Source: Algoriphagus zhangzhouensis
GTDB lineage: Bacteria; Bacteroidota; Bacteroidia; Cytophagales; Cyclobacteriaceae
Length of the DNA: 64,000 nucleotides
Reading direction: 5' to 3'
Assembly: GCF_900148515.1 (NCBI RefSeq)
Contig: NZ_FRXN01000003.1
Location: forward strand, 662,757 to 726,756
In this document: positions 27,579 through 36,157 of the stretch, piece after piece
Layout: the number at the start of each line of letters is the position of its first letter
How positions within the stretch are numbered: position 1 is the first letter of the stretch
Translations under genes and position numbers: made by a program
Notes under the pieces: model-generated
The model's input: only the letters and a program-made list of their open reading frames with translations
Database searches by the model: none
What the model was told of the DNA's origin: nothing

Positions 27579-29126
27579 ATGAAAAAACTTCTTTTTATTA
27601 TTCTTTTTGCCATAGGCAATCTTGCGATGGCTCAAGAGAAGCCCAATATCCTAGTAATCATGTCAGATGATATGGGTTGGCAAAACCTAAGTATTTATGG
27701 ATTGGGTACTATGGGATATACCACCCCAAACATTGACAGAATAGGTCGGGAAGGGATTGTATTTACTGATCATTACGCCCAGCCTTCCTGTACTGCAGGT
27801 AGAGTGGCATTTATCACTGGTCAATATCCAATCAGAAGTGGTATGACCACGGTGGGACGTCCAGGAGATGATCTTGGTCTCAAAAAAGAATCTCCTACAC
27901 TAGCAGAAATTTTGAAAGGACAGGGTTATGCTACTGCACAGTTCGGCAAAAATCACCTAGGCGATCAAAATGAGAACCTGCCTACTGTTCATGGATTTGA
28001 TCTATTTTATGGCAACCTCTATCACCAAAATGTGTCTGAGGAATATGCAGATATAGACTATCCTTCTGATCCGAATTTTGAGAAAAATTATGGACCAAGA
28101 GGCATTATTCACTCCGTGGCTTCCAGCACTTATGATGACACAGTCGACCCCCGATTTGGAGTGATAGGAAATCAAAAAATCCTAAGTGATGAGAAATTCA
28201 CCATTGACTGGATGAAAACTATCGACAAGGAGTTTTTTGCAAAAACCGAAGAGTTTATGTCTGAAGCCCAAAAAGATGACAAACCATTTTTTGTGTGGTT
28301 AAACCCGGTTAGAATGCATATGCACACTCACCTTTCAGATGAATCAAGGTACTTAGCCAAGGATTATACTTCTGGGGATGATAAATACGGAAGTGGCGTA
28401 ATAGAGCACGACCAAATGGTGGGAGATTTATTAGAATACATGGAGAAAAATGGTCTCCTAGAAAACACAATCGTCGTATACACCACGGATAATGGACCAG
28501 AACATGAAGCAATGTTCCATGCAGGAGCAACACCTTTTAGAGGTGATAAAATGACCACGTTTGAAGGAGGTTTGAGAGTTCCGACAGTTGTAATGTGGAA
28601 AGATCATATCAAACCAGGTCAATATTTAAATGGTATCCAATCACATATGGATCTATTCACCACACTTGCTTCTGCAGCTGGCGTTGATAATGTCGCAGAG
28701 AAAGTAGCTACTGAAAAGAAACAATATATCGATGGAGTAGACAATTTGGATTATTGGTTGGGCAAGGAAGATAAAAGTAAGCGTCAAGACTTCTTATACT
28801 TCTATGAGTCCAACTTGATGGCGATTAGAATGGGAAATTGGAAGGTTAATTTTCAAACTACTGAAAATTATTACGGAACCTATACCAAGTATAAATTCCC
28901 TTTGATGTTCAATCTTAGAATGGACCCCTTTGAATCCTATGACAACACAGACGCACAGACTTGGGCCATTCAATCCAAACAGTTCGTCAATGATTTCATA
29001 ATGAAAAGCTTAAACAACTTTACAAAATCAATGGTGGAATACCCACCAGTGCAAAGAGCCAAGTCACTGGACTTTAGCTCCATGATGGATCAAATCATGT
29101 CCAATGTCGGCAAAGGAGGACACTAA
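27579..29126 (+). CDS. arylsulfatase family protein (CTAGR active site), paralogue of the 22.6-kb gene
   Basis: A 515-residue sulfatase with signal peptide (1-18). Metal site NILVIMSDD (23-31), formylglycine motif SCTAGRVAFITG with Cys71, FGKNHLGD, YTTDNGPEH and FRGDKMTTFEGGLR. It is colinear with the sulfatase at 22631, sharing unusual stretches such as DDTVDPRFGVIG, so the two are duplicates that have diverged mainly in the middle and C-terminus. It follows DUF1593 by 149 bp and ends at a strong terminator. Role: sulfate ester hydrolysis, probably at a position different from its twin. Confidence 0.94.
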   Translation: MKKLLFIILFAIGNLAMAQEKPNILVIMSDDMGWQNLSIYGLGTMGYTTPNIDRIGREGIVFTDHYAQPSCTAGRVAFITGQYPIRSGMTTVGRPGDDLGLKKESPTLAEILKGQGYATAQFGKNHLGDQNENLPTVHGFDLFYGNLYHQNVSEEYADIDYPSDPNFEKNYGPRGIIHSVASSTYDDTVDPRFGVIGNQKILSDEKFTIDWMKTIDKEFFAKTEEFMSEAQKDDKPFFVWLNPVRMHMHTHLSDESRYLAKDYTSGDDKYGSGVIEHDQMVGDLLEYMEKNGLLENTIVVYTTDNGPEHEAMFHAGATPFRGDKMTTFEGGLRVPTVVMWKDHIKPGQYLNGIQSHMDLFTTLASAAGVDNVAEKVATEKKQYIDGVDNLDYWLGKEDKSKRQDFLYFYESNLMAIRMGNWKVNFQTTENYYGTYTKYKFPLMFNLRMDPFESYDNTDAQTWAIQSKQFVNDFIMKSLNNFTKSMVEYPPVQRAKSLDFSSMMDQIMSNVGKGGH

Positions 29127-29145
29127 TTAGTTCTTTCAAGATTTT

Positions 29146-29182
29146 TAAAAAGCGCTGGAAACTCACTTCCAGCGCTTTTTTT
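29146..29182 (+). terminator. intrinsic terminator after the arylsulfatase
   Basis: A perfect 10-bp stem AGCGCTGGAA (29151-29160) / TTCCAGCGCT (29167-29176), 6-nt loop, followed by a T-run. Confidence 0.93.
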
Positions 29183-29199
29183 ACCCAATTTTAAATCGG

Positions 29200-29310
29200 G
29201 AAATACGAGAAACAGAGAATCGCTATCTCCATACTCCAATCTCTTTGTCTCATATCTCTATTTTCCACTCTCTCAATCCCTATTCTCGATTCTCCATTTC
29301 CCTCAATATG
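29200..29310. repeat. low-complexity pyrimidine-rich tract bounded by an inverted repeat
   Basis: GAGAATCG (29215-29222) and CGATTCTC (29287-29294) flank about 64 bp made mostly of TCTC/CCA-type units on the + strand. No gene fits. It looks like slipped-repeat intergenic filler upstream of the HopJ-like gene. Confidence 0.5.
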
Positions 29311-29327
29311 CCTTATCTTCGCGACCT

Positions 29328-29663
29328 ATGAATATCCTAGAACAGCTAAAAGACTCTCCTCAGAACATTCAATTCTCTGATGTCATCGAATACATCGATT
29401 CCAATTACAACTTCACTCCTACCCAATTCACCAATGGAAACACGGTCAATGAAGCCGGTCAAAATAATGGAAGTTGCAAGGTATTCTCCTTTGCAAAACT
29501 CCAGAACCTAGACCAAAATCAAACATTGGCACTGTTTGGAGATTACTTTAGAAAGGATGTGTTAGAAAACCCTGATGGAACAGACCATCAAAATATCCGA
29601 AACTTCATCCAATTCGGTTGGGAAGGAATTCAGTTTGAAGGAGAAGCACTTTCTGAGAAATAA
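29328..29663 (+). CDS. HopJ type III effector-family protein
   Basis: A 111-residue cytosolic protein spanning the whole HopJ family: FSDVIEYIDSNYNFTPTQFTNG, NEAGQNNGSCKVFSFA, LFGDYFRKDVLENPDGTDHQNIRNFIQFGWEGI. The family is named after a Pseudomonas effector, but it is widespread in free-living bacteria without type III secretion, so a housekeeping or stress role is more likely here. There is no signal peptide. A single-gene transcript between two strong terminators. Confidence 0.9.
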   Translation: MNILEQLKDSPQNIQFSDVIEYIDSNYNFTPTQFTNGNTVNEAGQNNGSCKVFSFAKLQNLDQNQTLALFGDYFRKDVLENPDGTDHQNIRNFIQFGWEGIQFEGEALSEK

Positions 29664-29680
29664 CAAATACCATCTTATAG

Positions 29681-29718
29681 AAAAAGCGCAGAAAATCTGA
29701 TTTCTGCGCTTTTTTTTT
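29681..29718 (+). terminator. intrinsic terminator after HopJ-like gene
   Basis: An 11-bp perfect stem AAGCGCAGAAA (29684-29694) / TTTCTGCGCTT (29701-29711), 6-nt loop, followed by a long T-run. Confidence 0.93.
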
Positions 29719-29731
29719 GGTTTTTACCTAA

Positions 29732-29902
29732 TTACGAAATACGAAGAACTGAGGAGCCTCTATCATCAATCTCTCCATCGGTGGTGACGATTGTTCTCGG
29801 CTTGGTAGAAGAAGGTTCAGGCTTGGCTTCGATTTGGGATTCCCTCTGAGGCTGACAAGCAAAAAGCAAGGCCAGAAGAAACAAAGAGTAGATTGGTTTC
29901 AT
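29732..29902 (-). pseudogene. truncated 5' remnant of a DUF1593-family lipoprotein gene
   Basis: Reading the minus strand from ATG 29902 gives 56 codons: a signal peptide with lipobox LLFAC (Cys16), a Lys/Pro/Ser linker, then KPRTIVTTDGEIDD and a stop at 29732. The segment RTIVTTDGEIDD is the characteristic first strand and acidic metal cluster of DUF1593/Sde182 nucleoside-hydrolase-like proteins; compare RVLISTDIGG at 26140. An intact member needs some 400 more residues. The remainder has been deleted and the HopJ terminator lies just beyond. A genuine 56-residue lipoprotein is possible but less likely. Confidence 0.6.
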
Positions 29903-30012
29903 TGGTTTTGGGTTTGGGTGATAAATCCTCTGAAAATAAGAAAATAAGACAGTGAAGTAAAAAGGGATAAAAATAAAAAGCTAAAAGAGAGTTCTGTCAA
30001 TCCCAAAAGAAC

Positions 30013-30113
30013 AAAAAAGGCCGGTCTTTAATGACCGGCCAAGCAGGGGGCTTTAAGCAGCCTTTCTCATGTTAAGTTTAATCCGAGGAGTTCTTCCTCC
30101 GGCCTTGCCCTGC
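30013..30113 (-). ncRNA. candidate structured small RNA ending in an intrinsic terminator
   Basis: On the minus strand, GCAGGG (30113-30108) pairs with CCCTGC (30048-30043), enclosing a hairpin with a GAGGA/TCCTC core (30099-30085) and a second GGCT/AGCC hairpin (30062-30049). Directly after comes a perfect 8-bp terminator stem GGCCGGTC/GACCGGCC (30040-30019) followed by TTTTTTG. The stretch is more GC-rich than its AT-rich surroundings. A Bacteroidota -7-like box TAATTTTG lies on the minus strand at 30212-30205, so the transcript may start near 30198 (about 185 nt). No ORF longer than five codons with a start is convincing. It matches no RNA family I recognise. Confidence 0.5.
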
Positions 30114-30130
30114 GAATCTCTTTCTTAGAT

Positions 30131-30740
30131 CCTCATCGATCGATTAACCTTATGGGAAATTTATTTTGCCCCTACTTTAATATTTTCTTGAAGTATTTGG
30201 AATACAAAATTAACAAAATAGGTGTAAACCTATAGTCTTATTAGACTAAAGGGTGATTTTGCAGCTGAAAGGAAGGCAAAAAATTCTTTTATCAAGTGAA
30301 GTTAAAAGTGGGACTAGCACCATATCAAAATTTAAGAAATGATCTCCTTTATTTTTAGGAAAGCAACAACATTGTAAAAACATCTTTTTCGAAAAAAAAC
30401 AAAACTATTCACCTGTCGATTTTCAAAACACCCAATTTAATAGACTAATTCTTTAATTTAAAATTATATTCTGTCATATTCAGTATATACGGAATTTATA
30501 CTACGTTTATTCATACTAATTCCAAACTATTCAACATTAAATATCTTCTCAATAGAATAGAGGAATACAACGACCTAAAAATCAACCACATTTTTAACCT
30601 TTCATGTATATTTTTAAAAGTTTGATATAAATTCAAAGCTATTTTTTAATAAATGACAAAAATCATTAGCAATTGATGTGATTTTTTAATGTACATTTCG
30701 GCAATTTTAATCAAGTTCAAAAAACCAAAACCTTACTTAA
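30131..30740. other. AT-rich gap upstream of the third SusC; two back-to-back palindromes
   Basis: About 600 bp without a gene. Near the left end are two adjacent perfect inverted repeats with 4-nt loops: ATAGGT/ACCTAT (30218-30233) and TAGTCT/AGACTA (30233-30248). The remainder is strongly AT-rich leader and presumably holds the SusC promoter, though no clear -33/-7 pair was found. Confidence 0.45.
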
Positions 30741-33700
30741 ATGAGAAGAATTTTATTGATTTTCTCGTTCTTTCTTGTCGCCACAAATTTGCTGGCGCAG
30801 GATCGAATGGTTTCAGGTAAAATTACCGCTGCCGAGGATGGCAGCCCAGTACCTGGCGTGACTGTTTTGCTCAAGGGCACAGCAGTAGGAACAGTTTCCG
30901 ACATGGATGGTGGATACCAGATATCAGTACCATCATCAGGGGGAACTCTCGTGTTTTCTTTTATCGGTTATGAAACCGTAGAGGAAGTAATTGGAGAACA
31001 AGCAATCATCAATGTGTCGCTTGGCCAGGATGTAACCAGTCTATCAGAAGTGATCGTAACAGCTCAAGGGATTGAGAAGACAAAGAATGAACTTTCTTAT
31101 GCCGCTCAATCTGTCAGTGGCGAATCCCTTAGCCAAGCTCGAGACAATAACCTGATGAACTCTTTGTCTGGTAAAGTATCCGGGGTTCAGATTCAGAAAA
31201 ACAACAGTATGGGTGGATCCACTAACGTAATTATCCGTGGATTTAAATCCCTTACTGGAAACAATCAGGCTTTGTTTGTAATCGATGGCGTTCCGATTGA
31301 CAACACAACTCATAATGCTGGCGGTGTAAACCGTGGCTATGCGGGTGTCGATTATGGTAACGTGGGTGCTGATATCAACCCAGACGACATCGAGTCAACT
31401 ACAATCTTGAAAGGTCCTGCAGCAACTGCTCTTTATGGGTCTAGAGCAGCTAACGGGGTCGTGATGATCACTACCAAAAAAGGCAGAAAGAATGGCATCG
31501 GAGTTACTATTAACACCGGTATTACAGTATCAACCATTGACAAAAGCACTATGCCAACCTACCAAACTCAATATGGTGGTGGTTATGGTAAATATTATGG
31601 TCCTACAGAAGATGGATACTTCGACATGGCTGATGTAGATGGTGATGGAACATTGGATCCTATCGTACCTACTTATGAAGATGCCTCCGTTGGGGGAGCT
31701 TTTGATCCAAGCCTTTTGGTTTACCAATGGAATGCATTTGGTGATCCTACCAGCCCTACCTATTTGCAAAAAACACCTTGGGTAGCTGCTTCTTCTGATC
31801 CTTCAGAGTATTTCAAGACTGGGTATGTGTACAACAACAGTATCGTAATCGATGGTGGTTCTGACAGAGGACAATTCAAATTGGGCTATACTAGAACCAA
31901 TGAAAAAGGTGTTCAGCCAAATTCTTCTTTGAATAAAAACTACTTAAACTTCAGCGCTTCTTATGACATCGTGAAAAACTTGACAGCATCTGCTTCAATG
32001 AACTTCACTCAACAAGATGCGATAGGTAGATATGCTACAGGTTACGGTGGAAACAACAACCTGTCCAGCTTTAGAGAATGGTGGCAGGTCAACGTAGACA
32101 TCAATGAACTAAAAGACGCCTATGACAGAACCGGTCAAAACATTACTTGGAACTGGTCCAGTGGTCTTCCAAATAAGACAGGTTTGATTTATTGGGACAA
32201 CCCTTACTTCGCTGCTTATCAAAACTATGCAAGTGATGATCGTCTTCGCTACTTGGGTTATGTAAAACTTGATTATAAAATCACTGATTGGTTGAATATC
32301 ATGGGAAGAGTCTCTCTAGATAGCTACAACCAACTTCAAGAAGAGCGTACTGCTGTGGGTAGTATCAACTACCAGCCAGGGGAATACCTTCGTAGAAACA
32401 TTTCTTTCAGCGAGTACAATTATGACTTGTTGGCCACCATCAACAAAGAGTTGAATGATGACTTCAAATTGACTGGTGCCTTGGGCTCTAACGTTCGTAG
32501 AACTTCAATTTCAGGAATCAGTGCTGTAACAAACGGTGGTTTGACTGTACCGGGCATCTATGCATTATCAAACTCATTGAGCATGATCGAAGCCCCTGCA
32601 GAATCTTACTCTGACAAGCAGGTAAATGGCTTATTTGCTGATGCTGAATTGGGGTATCAGGATTACCTTTTCGTAACCGGTGCTTTCAGAAGAGACGTTT
32701 CTTCTACTCTACCTGACGGTGAAAATGCTTACAACTACTTCAGAGTTTCCTCCGGATTTGTATTCTCCAATTTCATCCCTGACAACCCTACATTTACTTA
32801 TGGTAAATTGAGAGTGAACTATGGCGAGGTAGGTAATGACGCACCATTCAACTCATTGGCTGACCTTTACAACAAGCCAACTGGTTTTGGAACAGTTCCT
32901 TTATTCTCTATGCCTAGCACCAAGAATAACAGTGACTTGAAGCCAGAAAGAACAAAAAGTTACGAAATCGGTACTGAGTTGACATTCTTTGACGGAAGAC
33001 TAAGCTTGGACGTCAACTACTTCAAATCTTCTACTATCAACCAAATCCTTCCGGTAACAGTATCTACAGCGACCGGTTATTCTTCTAAATATGTGAATGC
33101 TGGTTCAGTAGAAAACAAAGGATGGGAAGTAACGGTAGGCGCTAATATTGTCAAAGCTGGTGACTTCAGATGGGATGTAAACCTGAACTGGACACGTATC
33201 AGAAACAAGGTGACTGAACTATATGGTGATGTAACCAACCTTCCTCTAGGTAGCTTCAGAGCTGGTGGTGGATCCCTAAACGCTCCTTTGGGAGGCACCT
33301 ATGGTACTATCTATGGTTATGACTATGTCTATACCAATGGCCAAAGAACTGTATTACCAAACGGTAGATATCAAAGAACAACCACTGCTTCTAACCCAAT
33401 CGGTAACATCAACCCTGATTGGACAGGTGGTATTCAAAACTCCTTCTCTTACAAGACTATTTCAATGAGCTTCTTGATCGACATGAAGCACGGTGGAGAT
33501 GTTTACTCTGCTGATATGTATTATGGTTTGGCGACAGGTTTGTATGCTGAAACTGTAGGAACCAATGAACTAGGCAACCCGATCAGAAATCCTATTTCTG
33601 AAGGTGGTGGTATCCTGAAAGAAGGCGTTCAAGCTGATGGAACAACCAACACTGTAAGATTGGCTATGGATGCATATCCAATGAATGGTGGCACTGTAAA

Positions 33701-33971
33701 CCCAACTGCGGCTTATGTGTATGACGCGAGCTACATCAAGCTCAGAGAGTTGTTGGTTTCTTACTCAGTTCCAAAAAGAATTGTTGACAACTGGAAAGCT
33801 ATTGGCTCTTTAACCTTCTCAGCTGTAGGAAGAAACTTGTGGATCATTCACAAAAACCTACCATATGCAGATCCTGAAGACAACTTGGGAGCAGGTAACA
33901 ACCAAGGATATCAAGTAGGTAGTTTACCGGCAGTTAGAAACATGGGCTTCAACATCAAAGCAACCTTCTAA
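30741..33971 (+). CDS. SusC/RagA TonB-linked outer-membrane transporter
   Basis: A 1076-residue receptor with signal peptide (1-19), CarboxypepD_reg-like domain at about 23-100 (VPGVTVLLKGTAVGTVSDMDG), TonB-box-like SEVIVTAQGIEKTKNELSY, plug (LSGKVSGVQIQ, IIRGFKSLTGNNQALFVIDG, ALYGSRAANGVVMITTKKG) and a barrel ending in NIKATF. It has no STN domain. Barrel motifs such as STINQILPVTVSTATGYSS are shared with the first SusC (STINQILAVSISTASGYTS), so these two are closer to each other than to the minus-strand SusC. Paired with the SusD 11 bp downstream. Confidence 0.97.
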   Translation: MRRILLIFSFFLVATNLLAQDRMVSGKITAAEDGSPVPGVTVLLKGTAVGTVSDMDGGYQISVPSSGGTLVFSFIGYETVEEVIGEQAIINVSLGQDVTSLSEVIVTAQGIEKTKNELSYAAQSVSGESLSQARDNNLMNSLSGKVSGVQIQKNNSMGGSTNVIIRGFKSLTGNNQALFVIDGVPIDNTTHNAGGVNRGYAGVDYGNVGADINPDDIESTTILKGPAATALYGSRAANGVVMITTKKGRKNGIGVTINTGITVSTIDKSTMPTYQTQYGGGYGKYYGPTEDGYFDMADVDGDGTLDPIVPTYEDASVGGAFDPSLLVYQWNAFGDPTSPTYLQKTPWVAASSDPSEYFKTGYVYNNSIVIDGGSDRGQFKLGYTRTNEKGVQPNSSLNKNYLNFSASYDIVKNLTASASMNFTQQDAIGRYATGYGGNNNLSSFREWWQVNVDINELKDAYDRTGQNITWNWSSGLPNKTGLIYWDNPYFAAYQNYASDDRLRYLGYVKLDYKITDWLNIMGRVSLDSYNQLQEERTAVGSINYQPGEYLRRNISFSEYNYDLLATINKELNDDFKLTGALGSNVRRTSISGISAVTNGGLTVPGIYALSNSLSMIEAPAESYSDKQVNGLFADAELGYQDYLFVTGAFRRDVSSTLPDGENAYNYFRVSSGFVFSNFIPDNPTFTYGKLRVNYGEVGNDAPFNSLADLYNKPTGFGTVPLFSMPSTKNNSDLKPERTKSYEIGTELTFFDGRLSLDVNYFKSSTINQILPVTVSTATGYSSKYVNAGSVENKGWEVTVGANIVKAGDFRWDVNLNWTRIRNKVTELYGDVTNLPLGSFRAGGGSLNAPLGGTYGTIYGYDYVYTNGQRTVLPNGRYQRTTTASNPIGNINPDWTGGIQNSFSYKTISMSFLIDMKHGGDVYSADMYYGLATGLYAETVGTNELGNPIRNPISEGGGILKEGVQADGTTNTVRLAMDAYPMNGGTVNPTAAYVYDASYIKLRELLVSYSVPKRIVDNWKAIGSLTFSAVGRNLWIIHKNLPYADPEDNLGAGNNQGYQVGSLPAVRNMGFNIKATF

Positions 33972-33982
33972 AGAAAATCAAC

Positions 33983-35458
33983 ATGAAAAAATATATTTCA
34001 AAGACAATTCTCGCTGCTTCCGTATTAATGGCAACAGCATGTGTGGATGATCTTACGTCATTGAACGTCAATCCTAAAGCATATCAGTCTGGCCTAGTTC
34101 CAGAAGGACCATTTTTCGCAAATGCTTCTAGAAATGTGGTGGATCAGGTCACTTATGGAATGAACTTCAAGATTTGGTCTCAGCAGTTTGCACAAACCAC
34201 CTATTTCACGACCAGTAATTATACTTTGACAGACGTAGGAAGTGGCTTTTGGTCATCTTTATACCAATCAGTATTGATTGATTATAAGGAAGCTAAAAAG
34301 ATATTAACCGACAATCCTTCATTTTACGCAGGGGTAGACCAAAACAAAATGGCTCAGATTGAGATCATGGAGGTGTTTACCTATTCTCTGTTAGTAACAA
34401 CTTATGGAGACATCCCTTATTCTGGAGCTCTAAACACCAGCTTAAAGGCGGAAGCATTGGATCCAGACAACTTGACTCCAGCTTACGATGATGGAGAGGA
34501 AGTTTTTTATGATCTATTGGACAGATTGGATGCAGCTATTGCTGATCTAGATCCAGATGTTGACAATGGTGGAGATTTGGGTTTCGGAGCTTCGGACTTA
34601 TTGTTTGGAGATGATATCACCCTTTGGATCAAATTTGCAAACTCATTGAAGTTAAGAATGGGGATGTTTATTTCTGATTCAAACCCAAGCTTGGCAAAGA
34701 GCATTGTGGAAAGTATCAGCGCATCAGATTTGATTACTTCAAATGCTGAAATTGCACAGCTTCAATACCTAAGCACCACTCCAAACACAAACCCTATTTG
34801 GGTAGGTTTGATCCAGAGTGGTCGTGAGGATTATGTAGCTTCCAATACCATGATGGATATCATGCAGGAGCCTGCTGTGGATGATCCACGTATTCCAGAG
34901 TACTACACACTTGATAACTTTGGTGGATACTCAGGAGGAACTTACGGAACAAGTAATGCTTATGTCAATTTCTCTAAAGCAGGTGCAAAAGTAACTTCTG
35001 CAACTTGGCCTGGAATCCTTATTGACTATACAGAGGTGGAATTTCTTTTGGCTGAAGCTCTTGCAAAAGGATTTACAGTTGCAGGAACTATTGCTGAGCA
35101 CTATGAAAATGGAATCAGAGCTTCCATGGATTATTGGGGTGTAGCTGAGGCTGATGCTGATCTTTACATCGCTGATCCAGATGTGGCCTACGCAACTGCA
35201 ATTGGCAGCACTGATCTTCAAAAAATCGCTCGTCAAAAGTACATTGCCATGTTCAACAGAGGCTTTGAAGCTTGGGGAGATTATAGAAGATTTGACTATC
35301 CAGTATATAATGTACCACCAAATCCAGGAGGACCATTCCCTGTAAGATATACCTACCCTGTTGCAGAACAAACTTCAAATGGCGAAAGCTATACTGAAGC
35401 AGCTGCAGCAATCGGAGGAGATGACCTAGATGTGAAACTATTCTGGGACGTAAACTAA
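33983..35458 (+). CDS. SusD/RagB-like nutrient-binding lipoprotein (SusD-like_2 type)
   Basis: A 491-residue lipoprotein with Cys20 in MATAC. LNVNPKAYQSGLVPEGPFFANAS near the N-terminus, TYGDIPYSGALNTSLKAEA in the middle and the C-terminal RQKYIAMFNRGFEAWGDYRRFDYP match the SusD-like_2 branch. It starts 11 bp after SusC and ends at an intrinsic terminator, so the pair is a simple two-gene operon. It lies between sulfatase groups and probably takes up products of their action. Confidence 0.95.
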   Translation: MKKYISKTILAASVLMATACVDDLTSLNVNPKAYQSGLVPEGPFFANASRNVVDQVTYGMNFKIWSQQFAQTTYFTTSNYTLTDVGSGFWSSLYQSVLIDYKEAKKILTDNPSFYAGVDQNKMAQIEIMEVFTYSLLVTTYGDIPYSGALNTSLKAEALDPDNLTPAYDDGEEVFYDLLDRLDAAIADLDPDVDNGGDLGFGASDLLFGDDITLWIKFANSLKLRMGMFISDSNPSLAKSIVESISASDLITSNAEIAQLQYLSTTPNTNPIWVGLIQSGREDYVASNTMMDIMQEPAVDDPRIPEYYTLDNFGGYSGGTYGTSNAYVNFSKAGAKVTSATWPGILIDYTEVEFLLAEALAKGFTVAGTIAEHYENGIRASMDYWGVAEADADLYIADPDVAYATAIGSTDLQKIARQKYIAMFNRGFEAWGDYRRFDYPVYNVPPNPGGPFPVRYTYPVAEQTSNGESYTEAAAAIGGDDLDVKLFWDVN

Positions 35459-35479
35459 TTACCAGCTAGTTTTTTTTAG

Positions 35480-35512
35480 AAGGGCCGTTCTGAAAAGAGC
35501 GGCCTTTTTATT
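35480..35512 (+). terminator. intrinsic terminator after SusC/SusD pair
   Basis: Stem GGCCGTTC (35483-35490) / GAGCGGCC (35497-35504) with one G-T pair, 6-nt loop and a T-run. Confidence 0.88.
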
Positions 35513-35569
35513 TTGGGACATGTTGGTTCAAAATGATATTTTACAAGGACAAATACCAAATCAGGATAA

Positions 35570-36058
35570 ATGGGAAATTATAAAGCCAACGCAAAAAACA
35601 CCTGGAATTTCAGCTTAACCGAAGATTCTCGAAAAATCGGTGATCTGGCATATGAAAAATGGTATTCATTCAAAGCTGAGATTAAGCTATCCGGCAGAGA
35701 GAAATACAAATTGGAACCCAAAGGATTTTGGGACTCAAAAATCGAACTAACTGATGGGAGGCAATCTCTTCTGGAGTTTAAAATGGGCTGGAAAGGAATT
35801 CTCATCAACACATTTTTTGAAGGAAATGAGAAAACCTATTTATTAAAACTCAAAGGTCTTTTGAGCAATCAATATGTCTTGCTCGATACCGACCAAGAAG
35901 AGCTTTTGGTAGCTCAGGCTAACTTCAAATGGAAAAATCTAACCTTTGATTTTGACATTGAAACAAGCGAAAAATTTGAAGGTTTTGAACAAAAGGAGCT
36001 ACTCCTATTGACTATACTCCACTGCATCAATTATTATATGAATAATTCTGCAGGATAG
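35570..36058 (+). CDS. hypothetical protein, possible tubby/LURP-one-like beta-barrel
   Basis: A 162-residue cytosolic protein without signal peptide or membrane span. Alternating strands (EKWYSFKAEIKLSGREKYKLEPKGFW, SLLEFKMGWKGILINTFFEG) and a final hydrophobic helix (LLLLTILHCINYYM) recall the tubby C-terminal-like/LURP-one barrel whose last helix threads the barrel. That assignment rests on the pattern alone. It stands alone between two terminators. Confidence 0.6.
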   Translation: MGNYKANAKNTWNFSLTEDSRKIGDLAYEKWYSFKAEIKLSGREKYKLEPKGFWDSKIELTDGRQSLLEFKMGWKGILINTFFEGNEKTYLLKLKGLLSNQYVLLDTDQEELLVAQANFKWKNLTFDFDIETSEKFEGFEQKELLLLTILHCINYYMNNSAG

Positions 36059-36116
36059 GCCTGCTCCTTTATTTCGATTCATCCCAACTCCTAAGCAATA
36101 GGCCAAAGCTTAAAAA

Positions 36117-36147
36117 AAAGAGACAACTACTAATTAGCTGTCCCTTT
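36117..36147. terminator. hairpin terminator between convergent genes
   Basis: Arms AAAGAGACAACT and AGCTGTCCCTTT pair with a few G-T or mismatched positions. An A-run lies on the left, giving a T-run for the minus-strand SDR transcript. Confidence 0.6.
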
Positions 36148-36157
36148 ATAATTTTAA

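Noticed and set aside
29328..29663. HopJ-like protein as evidence for type III secretion
   Set aside because: The family is common in free-living bacteria and no secretion genes are present in the window.
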